From assembly GCA_020026155.1 (NCBI GenBank), contig JAHHQX010000015.1, positions 1 to 48,561 on the forward strand: a stretch of DNA of 48,561 bases. The letters are read 5' to 3'. Below are positions 16,396-25,337 of the stretch, in pieces. Both the position numbers and the translations under genes were made by a program. Below the pieces are notes generated by a model, which had not been told where the DNA came from, made no database searches, and was given only the letters and a program-made list of their open reading frames with translations. How positions within the stretch are numbered: the stretch's first letter is position 1; every line of letters starts with the position of its first letter. Source of the stretch: Actinobacillus sp. GTDB taxonomy: Bacteria; Pseudomonadota; Gammaproteobacteria; Enterobacterales; Pasteurellaceae.

Positions 16396-17049
16396 ATGAT
16401 TCGTTTTGAAGATGTAAGCAAAGTTTACTCTGGTGGCAAGAAAAACGCATTGCAGGGAATTAATATTTTTCTTCCCAAAAATAGTTTAACGTATTTAATT
16501 GGCCATTCTGGAGCAGGTAAGACCACTTTATTAAAATTAATCATGGGCTTAGAACGCGCAAATGGAGGACGAATTTTCTTTGATAATCATGATATTACAC
16601 GATTACCTGCACGGGAGATGCCTTTTTTGCGTCGTCAAATAGGAATGGTACATCAAGAAGATAATTTACTTTTACATAAAACTGTTTTAGAAAATGTGGA
16701 ATTACCGCTTATTATTGCCGGACTATCGTTGAAAGAAGCCCAAGGCTACGCGCGAGCTGCGTTAGAAAAAGTTGGTCTTAAAGGATATGAAAATTATTAT
16801 CCTCGTTCTCTGTCTGGCGGTGAACGTCAGCGTGTTGATATTGCAAGGGCGATTGTACATCGACCAAAGATTTTATTAGCTGACGAACCTACTGGGAATT
16901 TGGATCAAAAATTATCGCGTGAAATTTTTAGTTTGTTCGCAAATCTCAATCAAAGTGGGATGACGGTTCTGATTGCTACGCATAATCTTGAAGTTTTAAG
17001 ACAGCGTCCTTTCCGTTGTATCCATTTAAATCAGGGGCATCTTGTCTAA
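16396..17049 (+). CDS. ftsE: Cell division ATP-binding protein FtsE
   Basis: The 217-residue protein is the ABC ATPase of the FtsEX complex, which sits at the division ring and controls septal peptidoglycan hydrolysis. Walker A is GHSGAGKTT (about 36-44), the signature is SLSGGERQRVDIARA (about 137-151), Walker B is ILLADEPTGNLD and the switch His is in IATHN. The frame is open further upstream (to 16300), but the start MIRFEDVSKVY at 16396 has AGAGG at good spacing and matches family length. Its stop overlaps the ftsX ribosome site. The usual ftsY upstream and rpoH downstream are both missing. Confidence 0.95.
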   Translation: MIRFEDVSKVYSGGKKNALQGINIFLPKNSLTYLIGHSGAGKTTLLKLIMGLERANGGRIFFDNHDITRLPAREMPFLRRQIGMVHQEDNLLLHKTVLENVELPLIIAGLSLKEAQGYARAALEKVGLKGYENYYPRSLSGGERQRVDIARAIVHRPKILLADEPTGNLDQKLSREIFSLFANLNQSGMTVLIATHNLEVLRQRPFRCIHLNQGHLV

Positions 17050-17059
17050 GGAAAAAATT

Positions 17060-17983
17060 ATGTCCAGTCTCTCTTTTTGGGGTAGTCAACAGGCCTATGC
17101 ATGGCGACAAACCTTTATCGAATTATGGCATGAAAAATGCTCAAGTTTATTAATTATTGTTGTAATTGCAATTACATTTAGCTTGCCTAGTTTAAGCTAC
17201 GTATTATGGAAAAATACGCAAAATTTGGAGCAACAATTTCCAATCCGTGGTGAAATGACGCTTTTTTTGAAAAAAGGAATTAGCGATCAAACGCGAGATC
17301 AATTACTCACCTCTTTGCGCACTCAACCAGGCATAGAAAAGGCTTTTTATCTTTCGCCACAAATGAGTTTGCAAAGTTTAAAACAAGCAGGTGTGGAAGA
17401 GGCCGTAGGCTGGTTCACTGATAGTCAACTGCCATCTGCTATCGTTGTTCAACTCAAGCAGAATCAACGGGATGTAAATGAGATTCAAATCTTAAGCGAA
17501 AAATTTGCTAAGTTAGCGGGCGTCGATCAGGTTCAATTTGAAAAAGCTTTTTTGCAAAAAATTTCTGCGCTTTCTGCACTTTTTGCTAAAATTAGTACGT
17601 TTTGTACCTTGCTGATGTTTATTTCTGTGGTATTGATTATTTCAAATAGTATTCGCGCAGAAGTGTATAGCAGTAAGAAACAAATTGAGGTGATGCAAAT
17701 TTTAGGAGCGACGAAAGGCTTTATTATGCGTCCATTCCTTTATAGGGGAATTTTATTTGTCGTACTTGGTAGTTTTCTAGGGTGTTTATTAAGTTTCTTT
17801 TTACTTCGTGAATTTTCACAAGATGTCGCTGCCATCTCCGCACTATTTCATCAAAAATTTCAATTAATTAATTTAACAGTAAGCGATATTGCTACCTTTG
17901 TTTTAATTGGTGGCTTGCTTGGATATTTCAGTGCGAATTTTTCGACTTTACGTTACATCAAGCAATTAGAACGCGATAATTAA
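17060..17983 (+). CDS. ftsX: Cell division protein FtsX
   Basis: The 307-residue protein is the membrane half of FtsEX. It has an N-terminal cytoplasmic stretch, a first helix at about 33-55, a periplasmic domain of about 100 residues (the part that contacts EnvC in other bacteria) and three further helices at the C-terminal side. VYSSKKQIEVMQILGATKGFI is typical of the FtsX/MacB permease fold (positions about 207-227). The ATG at 17060 follows AAGGA and is preferred over an in-frame TTG at 17042 that lies within ftsE. EnvC is encoded 4 kb downstream. Confidence 0.94.
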   Translation: MSSLSFWGSQQAYAWRQTFIELWHEKCSSLLIIVVIAITFSLPSLSYVLWKNTQNLEQQFPIRGEMTLFLKKGISDQTRDQLLTSLRTQPGIEKAFYLSPQMSLQSLKQAGVEEAVGWFTDSQLPSAIVVQLKQNQRDVNEIQILSEKFAKLAGVDQVQFEKAFLQKISALSALFAKISTFCTLLMFISVVLIISNSIRAEVYSSKKQIEVMQILGATKGFIMRPFLYRGILFVVLGSFLGCLLSFFLLREFSQDVAAISALFHQKFQLINLTVSDIATFVLIGGLLGYFSANFSTLRYIKQLERDN

Positions 17984-17996
17984 GAAAGGAATAAAA

Positions 17997-19118
17997 ATGA
18001 AAAAAGTTGGGTTTATCGGTTGGCGCGGTATGGTTGGATCTGTATTAATGGAGCGTATGCAACAGGAGGCAGATTTTAATAAATTAACGCCAATTTTCTT
18101 TACTACTTCTCAAGTCGGGCAAGCGGCCCCTCAGTTTGCGGGTGTCACAATTTCACAATCATTACAAGATGCCTATGATTTAGATCTTTTAAGTCAACTC
18201 GATATCATTGTAACTTGCCAAGGTAGCGATTACACCCATGATATTTATCCAAAATTAAAGGAACGTGGTTGGCAAGGATATTGGATTGATGCTTCCTCAG
18301 CATTACGTATGGAGGAAGATGCGGTAATTGTTCTCGATCCTGTCAATCAACATGTGATTAATCATGCGATTCAACAAGGAATTAAAACCTTCGTTGGTGG
18401 AAATTGTACAGTAAGCTTAATGCTTATGGCATTAGGCGGCCTTTTTGAAAAAGATTTGGTGGAATGGGTTTCAGTCGCTACTTACCAGGCAGCCTCAGGA
18501 GCAGGTGCTAAAAATATGCGAGAACTGTTGCAACAAATGGGTGTATTGGAAAATGTTGTTACGCATGAACTTCAAAATCCAGCTAGTGAGATTTTATCAA
18601 TTGAGAAGAAAGTTACCGACACGATGCGTTCGCCCGAATTTCCAACTGAATATTTTGGCGCACCATTGGCAGGGAGTTTAATTCCTTGGATTGATAAAGC
18701 GATGCCGAATGGACAAACTCGCGAAGAATGGAAAGGAATGGTTGAAACCAACAAGATTTTAGGAAATGACGGTGAGCCAATTGCGGTTGACGGATATTGT
18801 GTACGTATTGGTGCATTGCGTTGTCATAGCCAAGCTTTTACCATCAAACTCAAAGAAAATATTTCACTTGAACGTATTGAAGAACTGCTCAGTGGACATA
18901 ATCCGTGGGTGAAGGTGATTCCTAATCAAAGAGAGGAAACCATTAAGGAACTTACTCCAGCAGCGATTACAGGGACATTAAATATTGCCGTTGGGCGATT
19001 ACGTAAATTAGCAATGGGTGAGCAATATCTTGGAGCATTTACTGTGGGTGATCAATTATTATGGGGCGCAGCTGAGCCTGTACGCCGTATATTAATGCAA
19101 TTAGCTACGGTTGCGTAA
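17997..19118 (+). CDS. asd: Aspartate-semialdehyde dehydrogenase
   Basis: The 373-residue protein catalyses NADPH-dependent reduction of aspartyl phosphate to aspartate semialdehyde, feeding lysine, diaminopimelate, threonine and methionine synthesis. It has the NADP site KKVGFIGWRGMVGSVL, the catalytic cysteine in GGNCTVSLMLMALGG (about residue 137) and the substrate-binding Arg/His region CVRIGALRCHSQAF (about 268-281). Full length for the gammaproteobacterial type. It starts 13 nt after ftsX with AAGGA before the ATG, so it is probably read from the ftsEX transcript. Its role in cell-wall precursor supply fits that neighbourhood. Confidence 0.96.
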   Translation: MKKVGFIGWRGMVGSVLMERMQQEADFNKLTPIFFTTSQVGQAAPQFAGVTISQSLQDAYDLDLLSQLDIIVTCQGSDYTHDIYPKLKERGWQGYWIDASSALRMEEDAVIVLDPVNQHVINHAIQQGIKTFVGGNCTVSLMLMALGGLFEKDLVEWVSVATYQAASGAGAKNMRELLQQMGVLENVVTHELQNPASEILSIEKKVTDTMRSPEFPTEYFGAPLAGSLIPWIDKAMPNGQTREEWKGMVETNKILGNDGEPIAVDGYCVRIGALRCHSQAFTIKLKENISLERIEELLSGHNPWVKVIPNQREETIKELTPAAITGTLNIAVGRLRKLAMGEQYLGAFTVGDQLLWGAAEPVRRILMQLATVA

Positions 19119-19150
19119 CAATCGATTTGTTCCAATAAAGGGAAATTGAG

Positions 19151-19921
19151 ATGAAAAAACAATTATCAAAGGCAGGTAAACTGGTAGTGGTGGCGGCCAC
19201 GAGTATCTGTTTACTTAGCGCCTGTGCAACGATAGATCCTAAAACAGGTGAACGTAAAGATCCGTTAGAAAAATTTAATCGCGCAATGTGGAATATTAAT
19301 TACAACTATCTGGATCCTTATATTCTTAAGCCTGCTGCTGAAGGTTGGAAAAATTATGTACCTATGCCATTGCGAGTGGGGTTAGTGAATATTGCAAATA
19401 ACTTAGATGAGCCCGCAAGTTTTGTTAACTATTTACTTGAAGGTAAACCAAAAATTGCCATGTTACACTTTACGCGATTCTGGTTTAACACGATTTTTGG
19501 TCTAGGGGGCTTGATTGACTGGGCAGATAAAATTCCAAGTTTAACTGTTTCCCACGACGCAGATCGACGTTTTGGCGATACATTAGGTGTTTATGGTGTA
19601 AAAACGGGACCTTACGTAATGTTACCAGCGTATGGACCAGCGACACCTCGAGAAGATTTAGGTAATCTTGCAGATTACACGTACCCTGTATTTTCATTAC
19701 TTGAATGGCCAGTTGGTTTAGCAAAATACGTTGTGCAAGGTTTGGATAAACGTGCGGCATTATTAGGTAAAGGTAAATTATTAAAAGACTCGCAAGATCC
19801 GTACATTATGTTCCGTGAAGCATATTTCCAAAATCTCAATTACCGTATTCATGGTGATAAAGCAGTTGTAAAACCTGAACCACAACTTTCTCAAGCTGAT
19901 CTTGATGAAATTGATGGTTAA
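19151..19921 (+). CDS. mlaA: Outer-membrane lipid asymmetry lipoprotein MlaA (VacJ)
   Basis: The 256-residue protein is the outer-membrane component of the Mla system, which removes misplaced phospholipids from the outer leaflet; in Haemophilus VacJ has been linked to serum resistance. The signal peptide ends in a clear lipobox, LLSAC (Cys about 25). Family blocks are DPLEKFNRAMWNINY (about 37-51), NNLDEPASFVNYLLEGK (about 85-101), and RFWFNTIFGLGGLIDWA followed by RRFGDTLGVYGVKTGPYVMLP. It is last in ftsE-ftsX-asd-mlaA, 32 nt after asd, and is followed by a strong terminator. The other mla genes are not in the window. Confidence 0.95.
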   Translation: MKKQLSKAGKLVVVAATSICLLSACATIDPKTGERKDPLEKFNRAMWNINYNYLDPYILKPAAEGWKNYVPMPLRVGLVNIANNLDEPASFVNYLLEGKPKIAMLHFTRFWFNTIFGLGGLIDWADKIPSLTVSHDADRRFGDTLGVYGVKTGPYVMLPAYGPATPREDLGNLADYTYPVFSLLEWPVGLAKYVVQGLDKRAALLGKGKLLKDSQDPYIMFREAYFQNLNYRIHGDKAVVKPEPQLSQADLDEIDG

Positions 19922-19940
19922 AGGTAGATACTGTAGTTAA

Positions 19941-19983
19941 AAAAAGATCCTTTCTTACCTGTGGATAAGTTAGGATCTTTTTT
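19941..19983. terminator. Bidirectional terminator mlaA / panE-like
   Basis: AAAAAGATCCT pairs with AGGATCTTTTTT, with a smaller inner pairing (CTTA/TAAG), between convergent genes. Confidence 0.85.
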
Positions 19984-19989
19984 ATTTAC

Positions 19990-20913
19990 TTATTTGATAC
20001 CAAGGATTTGCTGTTTAGCAAGGACTAGATCGGTGATCATTTGGCAATATGGAGTAGGAATATTCAATTGCTTACCCATTCTTGCTATAGCGCCATTAAT
20101 ATAGTTAATTTCTGTTGGACGATGATTTTGAACTAAATCCTGATACATAGAGGGATAATGATGTGCGGCTTTAATGGAAGTATCCATTACATATCGGGTT
20201 ATTTCTTCTTCATTCAAAGAAATGCCTTTTGCTTGCCCAATCAAAACAAATTCATGAATAATGTTTTTTACCATAGTTGGTGCTTCGGCGGTCGCGAAGA
20301 ATTGACCGATATTACATTCTAATAAAGCACAGGTTGGATTCATCGTGCCATTTACACACGCCTTGCGCCAAATACTTGGCACAACATCGTCATCGTAAGT
20401 CGCATTTAACCCGGCATTATTTAAAATCTTAACAATTTCTTCTGCACTCGCTTTCCCATTAGGATCAATACTTTGTAAATTAATGGTACCAGTTCCTTCT
20501 AGAATGGCTTTCCCTGGTCCCGCTAGACCTGCTGTCCAAATTGTTACACCCATCAGGATATCTTTTAATGGAACATATTGGCGGATCACATCTTCATGCC
20601 CAAGCCCATTTAAAAGGCAAAGAACTTTAGTATGAGGACCAATAATTTGTTTAATTTCTTGCAACATGGTGGGAAGTTGCATCGCTTTAGTAAATAGAAT
20701 TATAAGATCGGCTTTTTGAGTCGCTTCAGTTGGATGCATAATAGGGATATGGACGGTATCAGTTTTATCGCCTGTAATCTCTAATCCGTTGGATTGAATT
20801 GCGCTAATATGCGCATCCCAGTTATCAAGTAAAATAACATCTTGACCACTTTTAAGCAGTTGATAACCAAAACGGCAACCCATCGCGCCAGCACCAGCAA
20901 TATAAATTAACAT
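19990..20913 (-). CDS. 2-dehydropantoate 2-reductase family protein
   Basis: The 307-residue protein is a ketopantoate reductase (PanE/ApbA) family member. It has the NADP-binding start YIAGAGAMGCRFGYQLLKSG (about 4-23), the ILFTKAMQL segment (about 72-80, with the conserved Lys), LCLLNGLGHED (about 97-107), and the C-terminal domain with the catalytic Lys in WRKACVNGTMNPTCALL (about 187-203). PanE makes pantoate for coenzyme A; several paralogs in this family have other 2-oxoacid substrates, so the substrate is less certain than the fold. It is a single gene between two terminators, convergent with mlaA. Confidence 0.85.
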   Translation of the reverse strand: MLIYIAGAGAMGCRFGYQLLKSGQDVILLDNWDAHISAIQSNGLEITGDKTDTVHIPIMHPTEATQKADLIILFTKAMQLPTMLQEIKQIIGPHTKVLCLLNGLGHEDVIRQYVPLKDILMGVTIWTAGLAGPGKAILEGTGTINLQSIDPNGKASAEEIVKILNNAGLNATYDDDVVPSIWRKACVNGTMNPTCALLECNIGQFFATAEAPTMVKNIIHEFVLIGQAKGISLNEEEITRYVMDTSIKAAHHYPSMYQDLVQNHRPTEINYINGAIARMGKQLNIPTPYCQMITDLVLAKQQILGIK

Positions 20914-21006
20914 TTTTATTCTCCCTTTAAATAAAAATTATTGTTTAATTTTTAAGATAATATAGCGAACTTATTATTCGTACAACGTAGAAATGTGGAA
21001 AAGAGA

Positions 21007-21034
21007 TAAAAAAATCCCCCGCATAGGCGGGGGA
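21007..21034 (-). terminator. Intrinsic terminator of gpmA
   Basis: CCCCCGC (21016-21022) pairs with GCGGGGG (21027-21033). On the minus strand it is followed by seven T, 14 nt after the gpmA stop. Confidence 0.9.
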
Positions 21035-21047
21035 ACGGAGAACTTAA

Positions 21048-21731
21048 CTAGAGGTAGAATTTACCTAAGAAATTTAAGTTATCATCAAGTTGTAGAACTA
21101 ATGGTTGACCTGTAGGAATTTCAAAATCCATGATGTCTGCATCAGAAATACCAATAATATGTTTTGCTAATGCACGTAAAGAGTTACCGTGAGCAACAAC
21201 AAGAACACGTTTATGATCTAAAAGCGCAGGTGCAATTTGATCTTCCCAGAATGGTAATACACGTTCTAAAGTTACTTTTAAGTTTTCACCATTAGGGATA
21301 ACATCTGGAGAAAGGTGAGCATAGCGACGATCGTTATGAGCAGAATTTGGATCTTGTGGATCAAGTAGTGGAGGAAGGGTATCGTAAGAACGACGCCAGA
21401 TATGAACTTGATCTTCACCGTATTTTTCCGCGGTTGCTTTTTTATCAAGACCTTGGAGTGCGCCATAATGACGTTCATTTAAACGCCAAGTTTTAATTTG
21501 TGGAATCCAAAGTTGATGAGATTCTTCTAAAACGATGTTACAAGTTTTGATTGCGCGAGTGAGAACAGAGGTAAAAGCAATATCAAATTCATAACCTGCT
21601 TCTTGTAATTTTTTACCTGCAGCTTTTGCTTCTTCAACGCCACGTTCTGTTAAATTTACATCACGCCAACCAGTAAATAAATTTTTCGCATTCCATTCGC
21701 TAAAACCGTGACGAATAAATACTAATTCCAT
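21048..21731 (-). CDS. gpmA: 2,3-bisphosphoglycerate-dependent phosphoglycerate mutase
   Basis: The 227-residue protein interconverts 3- and 2-phosphoglycerate in glycolysis. The catalytic His is in VFIRHGFSEWN (residue 8), followed by LFTGWRDVNLTERG, the acid/base Glu in RLNERHYGALQG (about 85), and the second His in VVAHGNSLRALAKH (about 180). The minus-strand frame continues upstream to 21827, but the start at 21731 (MELVFIRHG) matches the family and has a GGAG ribosome site; the extra 32 residues look non-coding. Divergent from envC. Confidence 0.96.
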   Translation of the reverse strand: MELVFIRHGFSEWNAKNLFTGWRDVNLTERGVEEAKAAGKKLQEAGYEFDIAFTSVLTRAIKTCNIVLEESHQLWIPQIKTWRLNERHYGALQGLDKKATAEKYGEDQVHIWRRSYDTLPPLLDPQDPNSAHNDRRYAHLSPDVIPNGENLKVTLERVLPFWEDQIAPALLDHKRVLVVAHGNSLRALAKHIIGISDADIMDFEIPTGQPLVLQLDDNLNFLGKFYL

Positions 21732-21792
21732 AATAGACTCCTCTATATAATAAAAGTTAATCAGAAACTGCTCGTCATTATAGCGAAAAATA

Positions 21793-21891
21793 TCAATTCG
21801 TGCGATGTTTGCGTGTAAAAATATCAAAGAAGCGACGGAAAAATAATGGCAGTACTAAGAGATAAATAGTTAAGAAAATACCAAAATCCTG
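21793..21891 (-). pseudogene. Possible remnant of a membrane-protein C terminus
   Basis: Between gpmA and envC the minus strand reads, from just after a TAA, about 32 codons without a start: FGIFLTIYLLVLPLFFRRFF, then a short basic tail ending HRTN and TGA at 21793-21795. A hydrophobic helix followed by an Arg/Lys-rich end is how many membrane proteins finish. It may be the tail of a lost gene or chance in AT-rich DNA. Confidence 0.25.
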
Positions 21892-21898
21892 TTATATT
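21870..21898 (+). promoter_or_regulatory. Candidate extended -10 promoter of envC
   Basis: TTAAGA (21870-21875), a 17-bp spacer and TATATT (21893-21898) preceded by TG predict a start near 21905 and a leader of about 20 nt. Confidence 0.5.
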
Positions 21899-21925
21899 TT
21901 AAGCAAAAATAAAAAAGGAAAAAAA

Positions 21926-23059
21926 ATGAAAAAAAATTATTTATGGTGGTTAGCATTGTGCTTACCAGTCGCGGCTCAAGCAACGGATTTGAGCAGTTTG
22001 CAAACTCAAATTGCAAAGCAACAAGATAAAGTACGTCTTCAAGAACAAACGCAAAAAAGTTTGCAGCAAGAAGTTAAAGATTTCCATAAAACATTACAAG
22101 CCTTAACAGGACAGGTTGAGGATCTAGAAAATTCATTACAAAAAACGCTGAAAAAACAAAAAGATCTTCAGAATAAACAACAAAAATTAAAAGAAAAATT
22201 CTCCCAGCAAAAAGATCAATTACAAGACATTGTGACCACGATCTATAAAGCAAAATTAGATCCATCTTTTTTAGAGGAGTTATTATCCGATCCCAATAAA
22301 CATACTGAGATTTTGAAAAACTATTTTACTTATCTCTATCAACAGAAAGCTAAGTTGTTGGATTCCCTTGAAAATACACAACATCTTTTACGGGGGCAGC
22401 AACAACAACTTTTAGATCAAACAAATGCAATAAATCAGCAGAAAAATGATCTCCAAAAAGTATTGGATCAGAAAAAAGAAACTGAAAAAAATTACCAAGA
22501 TAGCCTTTCTAAATTACGTCGCCAATTAACCCAAGAACGACGTAAATTAATGCAGTTACGCGCAAATGAAAAAGCCTTACGCGATAAAATTGCAGAAGCA
22601 GAACGCCAAGCAGCGGCTCAAGTTTTACAAGCAAAACAAAAAGCACTTTTAGCGAAGGCTCAGCAAGGGTTAGGGCGCCCTCATCATCAGTATGCCTACC
22701 CAGTTCAAAGCCTTGGTATCTTACATCAATTTGGTACGAGCCAATTAGAGGAATTACGTTGGAGAGGGGTAGTATTTAAAGCTAATCGTGGGGCACCAGT
22801 ACGAGCCATTTATACTGGGCAAGTTATTTTTGCCGGAAAATTATCAGGGTATGGATTAATGGTAATTTTAAAACATGGTAAAAATGACCTTACGCTTTAC
22901 GGCTATAACCAAACACTTTTAGTGAAAACAGGTGATGTGGTATCGGCAGGACAAGAAATTGCTAAAGTAGGGACGATCAGTGGACAAGAGCAAGCTGGCT
23001 TGTATTTTGAAATCTCACGTTACGGTGATGGGGTTAATCCGCTCCCTTTCTTAAAATGA
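21926..23059 (+). CDS. envC: Murein hydrolase activator EnvC
   Basis: The 377-residue protein has a signal peptide (to about 20, AAQA), a long coiled coil (about 22-225, Gln/Lys/Leu-rich) and a C-terminal LytM/M23-fold domain (about 255-377). The zinc ligands of active M23 peptidases are missing: where an HLS-type motif is expected it reads LYGYNQ, and the last motif is LYFEIS instead of HxH. That fits EnvC, a non-catalytic activator of AmiA/AmiB amidases that is held in check by FtsX. ftsEX lies 4 kb upstream. The ribosome site is AAGGA. It is divergent from gpmA and ends before a palindromic element. Confidence 0.92.
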   Translation: MKKNYLWWLALCLPVAAQATDLSSLQTQIAKQQDKVRLQEQTQKSLQQEVKDFHKTLQALTGQVEDLENSLQKTLKKQKDLQNKQQKLKEKFSQQKDQLQDIVTTIYKAKLDPSFLEELLSDPNKHTEILKNYFTYLYQQKAKLLDSLENTQHLLRGQQQQLLDQTNAINQQKNDLQKVLDQKKETEKNYQDSLSKLRRQLTQERRKLMQLRANEKALRDKIAEAERQAAAQVLQAKQKALLAKAQQGLGRPHHQYAYPVQSLGILHQFGTSQLEELRWRGVVFKANRGAPVRAIYTGQVIFAGKLSGYGLMVILKHGKNDLTLYGYNQTLLVKTGDVVSAGQEIAKVGTISGQEQAGLYFEISRYGDGVNPLPFLK

Positions 23060-23082
23060 TTCAATGTTAAAGTAATCAAAAA

Positions 23083-23120
23083 CGCCTCAATTTTCGGAAA
23101 AATTTATGAAAATTGAGGCG
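23083..23120. repeat. Dispersed palindromic element, copy 3 (envC/nuclease gap)
   Basis: CGCCTCAATTTTC and GAAAATTGAGGCG pair perfectly over 13 bp around the core GGAAAAATTTAT. It lies between convergent genes and is the best-paired copy. Confidence 0.8.
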
Positions 23121-23139
23121 AGGCTTACGCTAGAGGAAA

Positions 23140-25182
23140 TCAAATTTTACGCGTATCCAAATCAATAATAGCGGGATCGTGATCAGAGGCACGATAAATA
23201 TCATTATGGCGCGGTGAACATACCCCGTAGCTACAATTATGTTTATCACTGTATTCAAATAAAGTAGATTCACCGGCATTAATATTCCATTCATGGGCAT
23301 CAATTACTGCACGTTTGAGTGGCGGAGAGATGAGGATGTAATCTAATGTTCCAATGTGATTGTTATAAGCAAAGCTATAAGAATCTGGGTGTAACTGGCG
23401 AATGATATTGAGGTAACCAAAAGAGCGATCTACTACCTTCCCATCTTTACCATAAAGTGGAGTGCCTGTCCCTTTATTTCCGCCAATATAGGTATAAGCA
23501 GCTGCCTTGGTTGTGTGGTTTGCTAAGTTTTTACGGTCAGTGAGTACGATAAGAGGATCTTCATTTGCATAGGAATTTAAATCTCCTAGAATGATCTTAT
23601 CACCTTTGATTTGTGCAAGAGCTGTCCCTAGCTGTTCTGCCGCTGCGACACGTAAGTTTTCACAAGCACCTTGCTGGTCTAAATCCAGTTTCTTACCTGT
23701 ATTCACATCTTCCCAACAAACAGAACCTTTGGATTTAAAGTGGTTTACGGCAACAGTAATCACTTTATTGGTACCATTGATGCGGAAGGTTGGGGCGATA
23801 GTATCACGTTGGTGTACACTGCCCGTGAAAGTTTTATCACGATTTTTGTCCGTATAATGCACGCTCGGTGCATGTTGTTCTGGCATTTTAATAATATGGT
23901 AATTTTCTAATGTTACTTTATTTTTCTTGTAAATAACCTGCGTTGTGATGGCATCGCCACCAATAGATTTTTCACCATTTTTAGGCGTGAAGTACGCATA
24001 ATGGTCAGCTGGATTTTTAATTTTACTGTTAATGCGATTGACTAAGTCTGCAACGGCAGATTTTTTATCAAAGCCATTATTTTCAATTTCCATCAAACCA
24101 ACAATATCCGCATGCATATTGGCAATTGCGGTCGCAATTTTATCGCTTTGTAAATGAAATTCTTTTTCGGATTGGGCACCACGATTTTGACCGAGAGGAT
24201 TGCGTGATTCATCGTAAGGAGGATTGAAATAATTTAAAACATTAAAACTCGCAATACGTAAATTTCCCCCTTGTTTCATTAAAGGGTACGGTTGACGCTC
24301 TTGCGTATGAATAAACGTATTTTGATTTGCTTGATTTGTCACATAAAGGCGATATTGACCATAAGAATATCCTACGACCCCTTCTAAACCATCAACTAAA
24401 TCATTGATTCTAATGTAATTGTTTGAACTACCATTTCCGTTAGCTAATCCAAAACTAGGGTACCAAAGAATTTGACCATTTGGTACACGTTTAAAAGATT
24501 CCACAACCAGCGTACCATCATTTGCATTCCAGTGTGGACGTACACGCGGAGCTTCGTTTTGATTTGGATGCACAAGCGCATTTTTATGCGATAACACCAA
24601 GTTATTGCGATGACTTGCATAATCAAAACCATAATTTCGAGTAACGTGCATGTCACTTACTTTCGCAATTTTCACACGCATGCCTTCTACGCGTTCTAAT
24701 GCATCATTAAAGTTTTGGTTATTCAAATCTAGGACTGCCGCTGGCGGGAGAGGTTGTTGTGTTTTTAAAACATCAATTTTGGAAACAGAAGTAAGTTGAG
24801 TCCAATGATAATGCTCAGTTACTTTTGCAGTAACTTTGACTAAATCTCCCACACTTAAATTTTTGAGATCACCTGTATTTACGAAAATACCATCTGAGGT
24901 TTGTGGATTGTTATCACTTGCGCTCTGAAGGAAAAAACCTTGCGGTAGATCTCGACCGAGAGCTTTATTTTGAATCGCAGTGATGATGCCTTCCACCGTA
25001 TAGTAATTTTTGGAAGTAAATTGTTTATTTGCAATATCAATGCCTTCAGCAGGAGAAGTATGACCGGTGCCTTGCAGTTGTTGAATAGTGGTATTAATAG
25101 AATGGGAGGGTTGAGTTAACTGGGTACAGCCATTGGCGAGGAGAACCCCGCCAATGATTATAGAGAGTATAGATTTCTTCAT
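23140..25182 (-). CDS. Secreted ExeM/NucH-type endonuclease, lipoprotein
   Basis: The 680-residue protein has a signal peptide with a probable, slightly atypical lipobox (LLANGC, Cys 19). An OB-like N-terminal region (about 60-290) resembles those of extracellular nucleases of this type. A C-terminal endonuclease/exonuclease/phosphatase domain (about 305-675) carries the family motifs RIASFNVLNYF, GLMEIENNG (catalytic Glu), VNHFKSKGS, LGDLNSYANEDP, GTLDYILIS and ASDHDP. Expected role: metal-dependent degradation of extracellular DNA, for nutrient gain or biofilm/NET DNA turnover, at the cell surface. It is a single gene, divergent from the porin, with a CRP site 125 bp upstream that could serve either. 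The exact family member is inferred. Confidence 0.88.
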   Translation of the reverse strand: MKKSILSIIIGGVLLANGCTQLTQPSHSINTTIQQLQGTGHTSPAEGIDIANKQFTSKNYYTVEGIITAIQNKALGRDLPQGFFLQSASDNNPQTSDGIFVNTGDLKNLSVGDLVKVTAKVTEHYHWTQLTSVSKIDVLKTQQPLPPAAVLDLNNQNFNDALERVEGMRVKIAKVSDMHVTRNYGFDYASHRNNLVLSHKNALVHPNQNEAPRVRPHWNANDGTLVVESFKRVPNGQILWYPSFGLANGNGSSNNYIRINDLVDGLEGVVGYSYGQYRLYVTNQANQNTFIHTQERQPYPLMKQGGNLRIASFNVLNYFNPPYDESRNPLGQNRGAQSEKEFHLQSDKIATAIANMHADIVGLMEIENNGFDKKSAVADLVNRINSKIKNPADHYAYFTPKNGEKSIGGDAITTQVIYKKNKVTLENYHIIKMPEQHAPSVHYTDKNRDKTFTGSVHQRDTIAPTFRINGTNKVITVAVNHFKSKGSVCWEDVNTGKKLDLDQQGACENLRVAAAEQLGTALAQIKGDKIILGDLNSYANEDPLIVLTDRKNLANHTTKAAAYTYIGGNKGTGTPLYGKDGKVVDRSFGYLNIIRQLHPDSYSFAYNNHIGTLDYILISPPLKRAVIDAHEWNINAGESTLFEYSDKHNCSYGVCSPRHNDIYRASDHDPAIIDLDTRKI

Positions 25183-25306
25183 GATGACTCCGACAACGAG
25201 AAAAAAATCAAAAATCGGGTTAAAAAATGAACATAACTAAAAGAAAATTATTAGTCCGCCAAAGTTTAACTTATGCGAAAGTCTACCGTAAAAAATAGAT
25301 TAAAAG

Positions 25307-25322
25307 TGTGAGGGTGTTCACA
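25307..25322. promoter_or_regulatory. CRP binding site (perfect half-sites) upstream of the porin
   Basis: TGTGA-GGGTGT-TCACA matches the CRP consensus TGTGA-N6-TCACA without mismatch. It lies 90 bp before the porin ATG and 125 bp before the divergent nuclease ATG. Confidence 0.8.
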
Positions 25323-25337
25323 AAACAGCAAAAAAAC

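Noticed and set aside
21732..21827. N-terminal extension of gpmA
   Set aside because: Family members begin at MELV; the extension is AT-rich and the internal start has GGAG before it.
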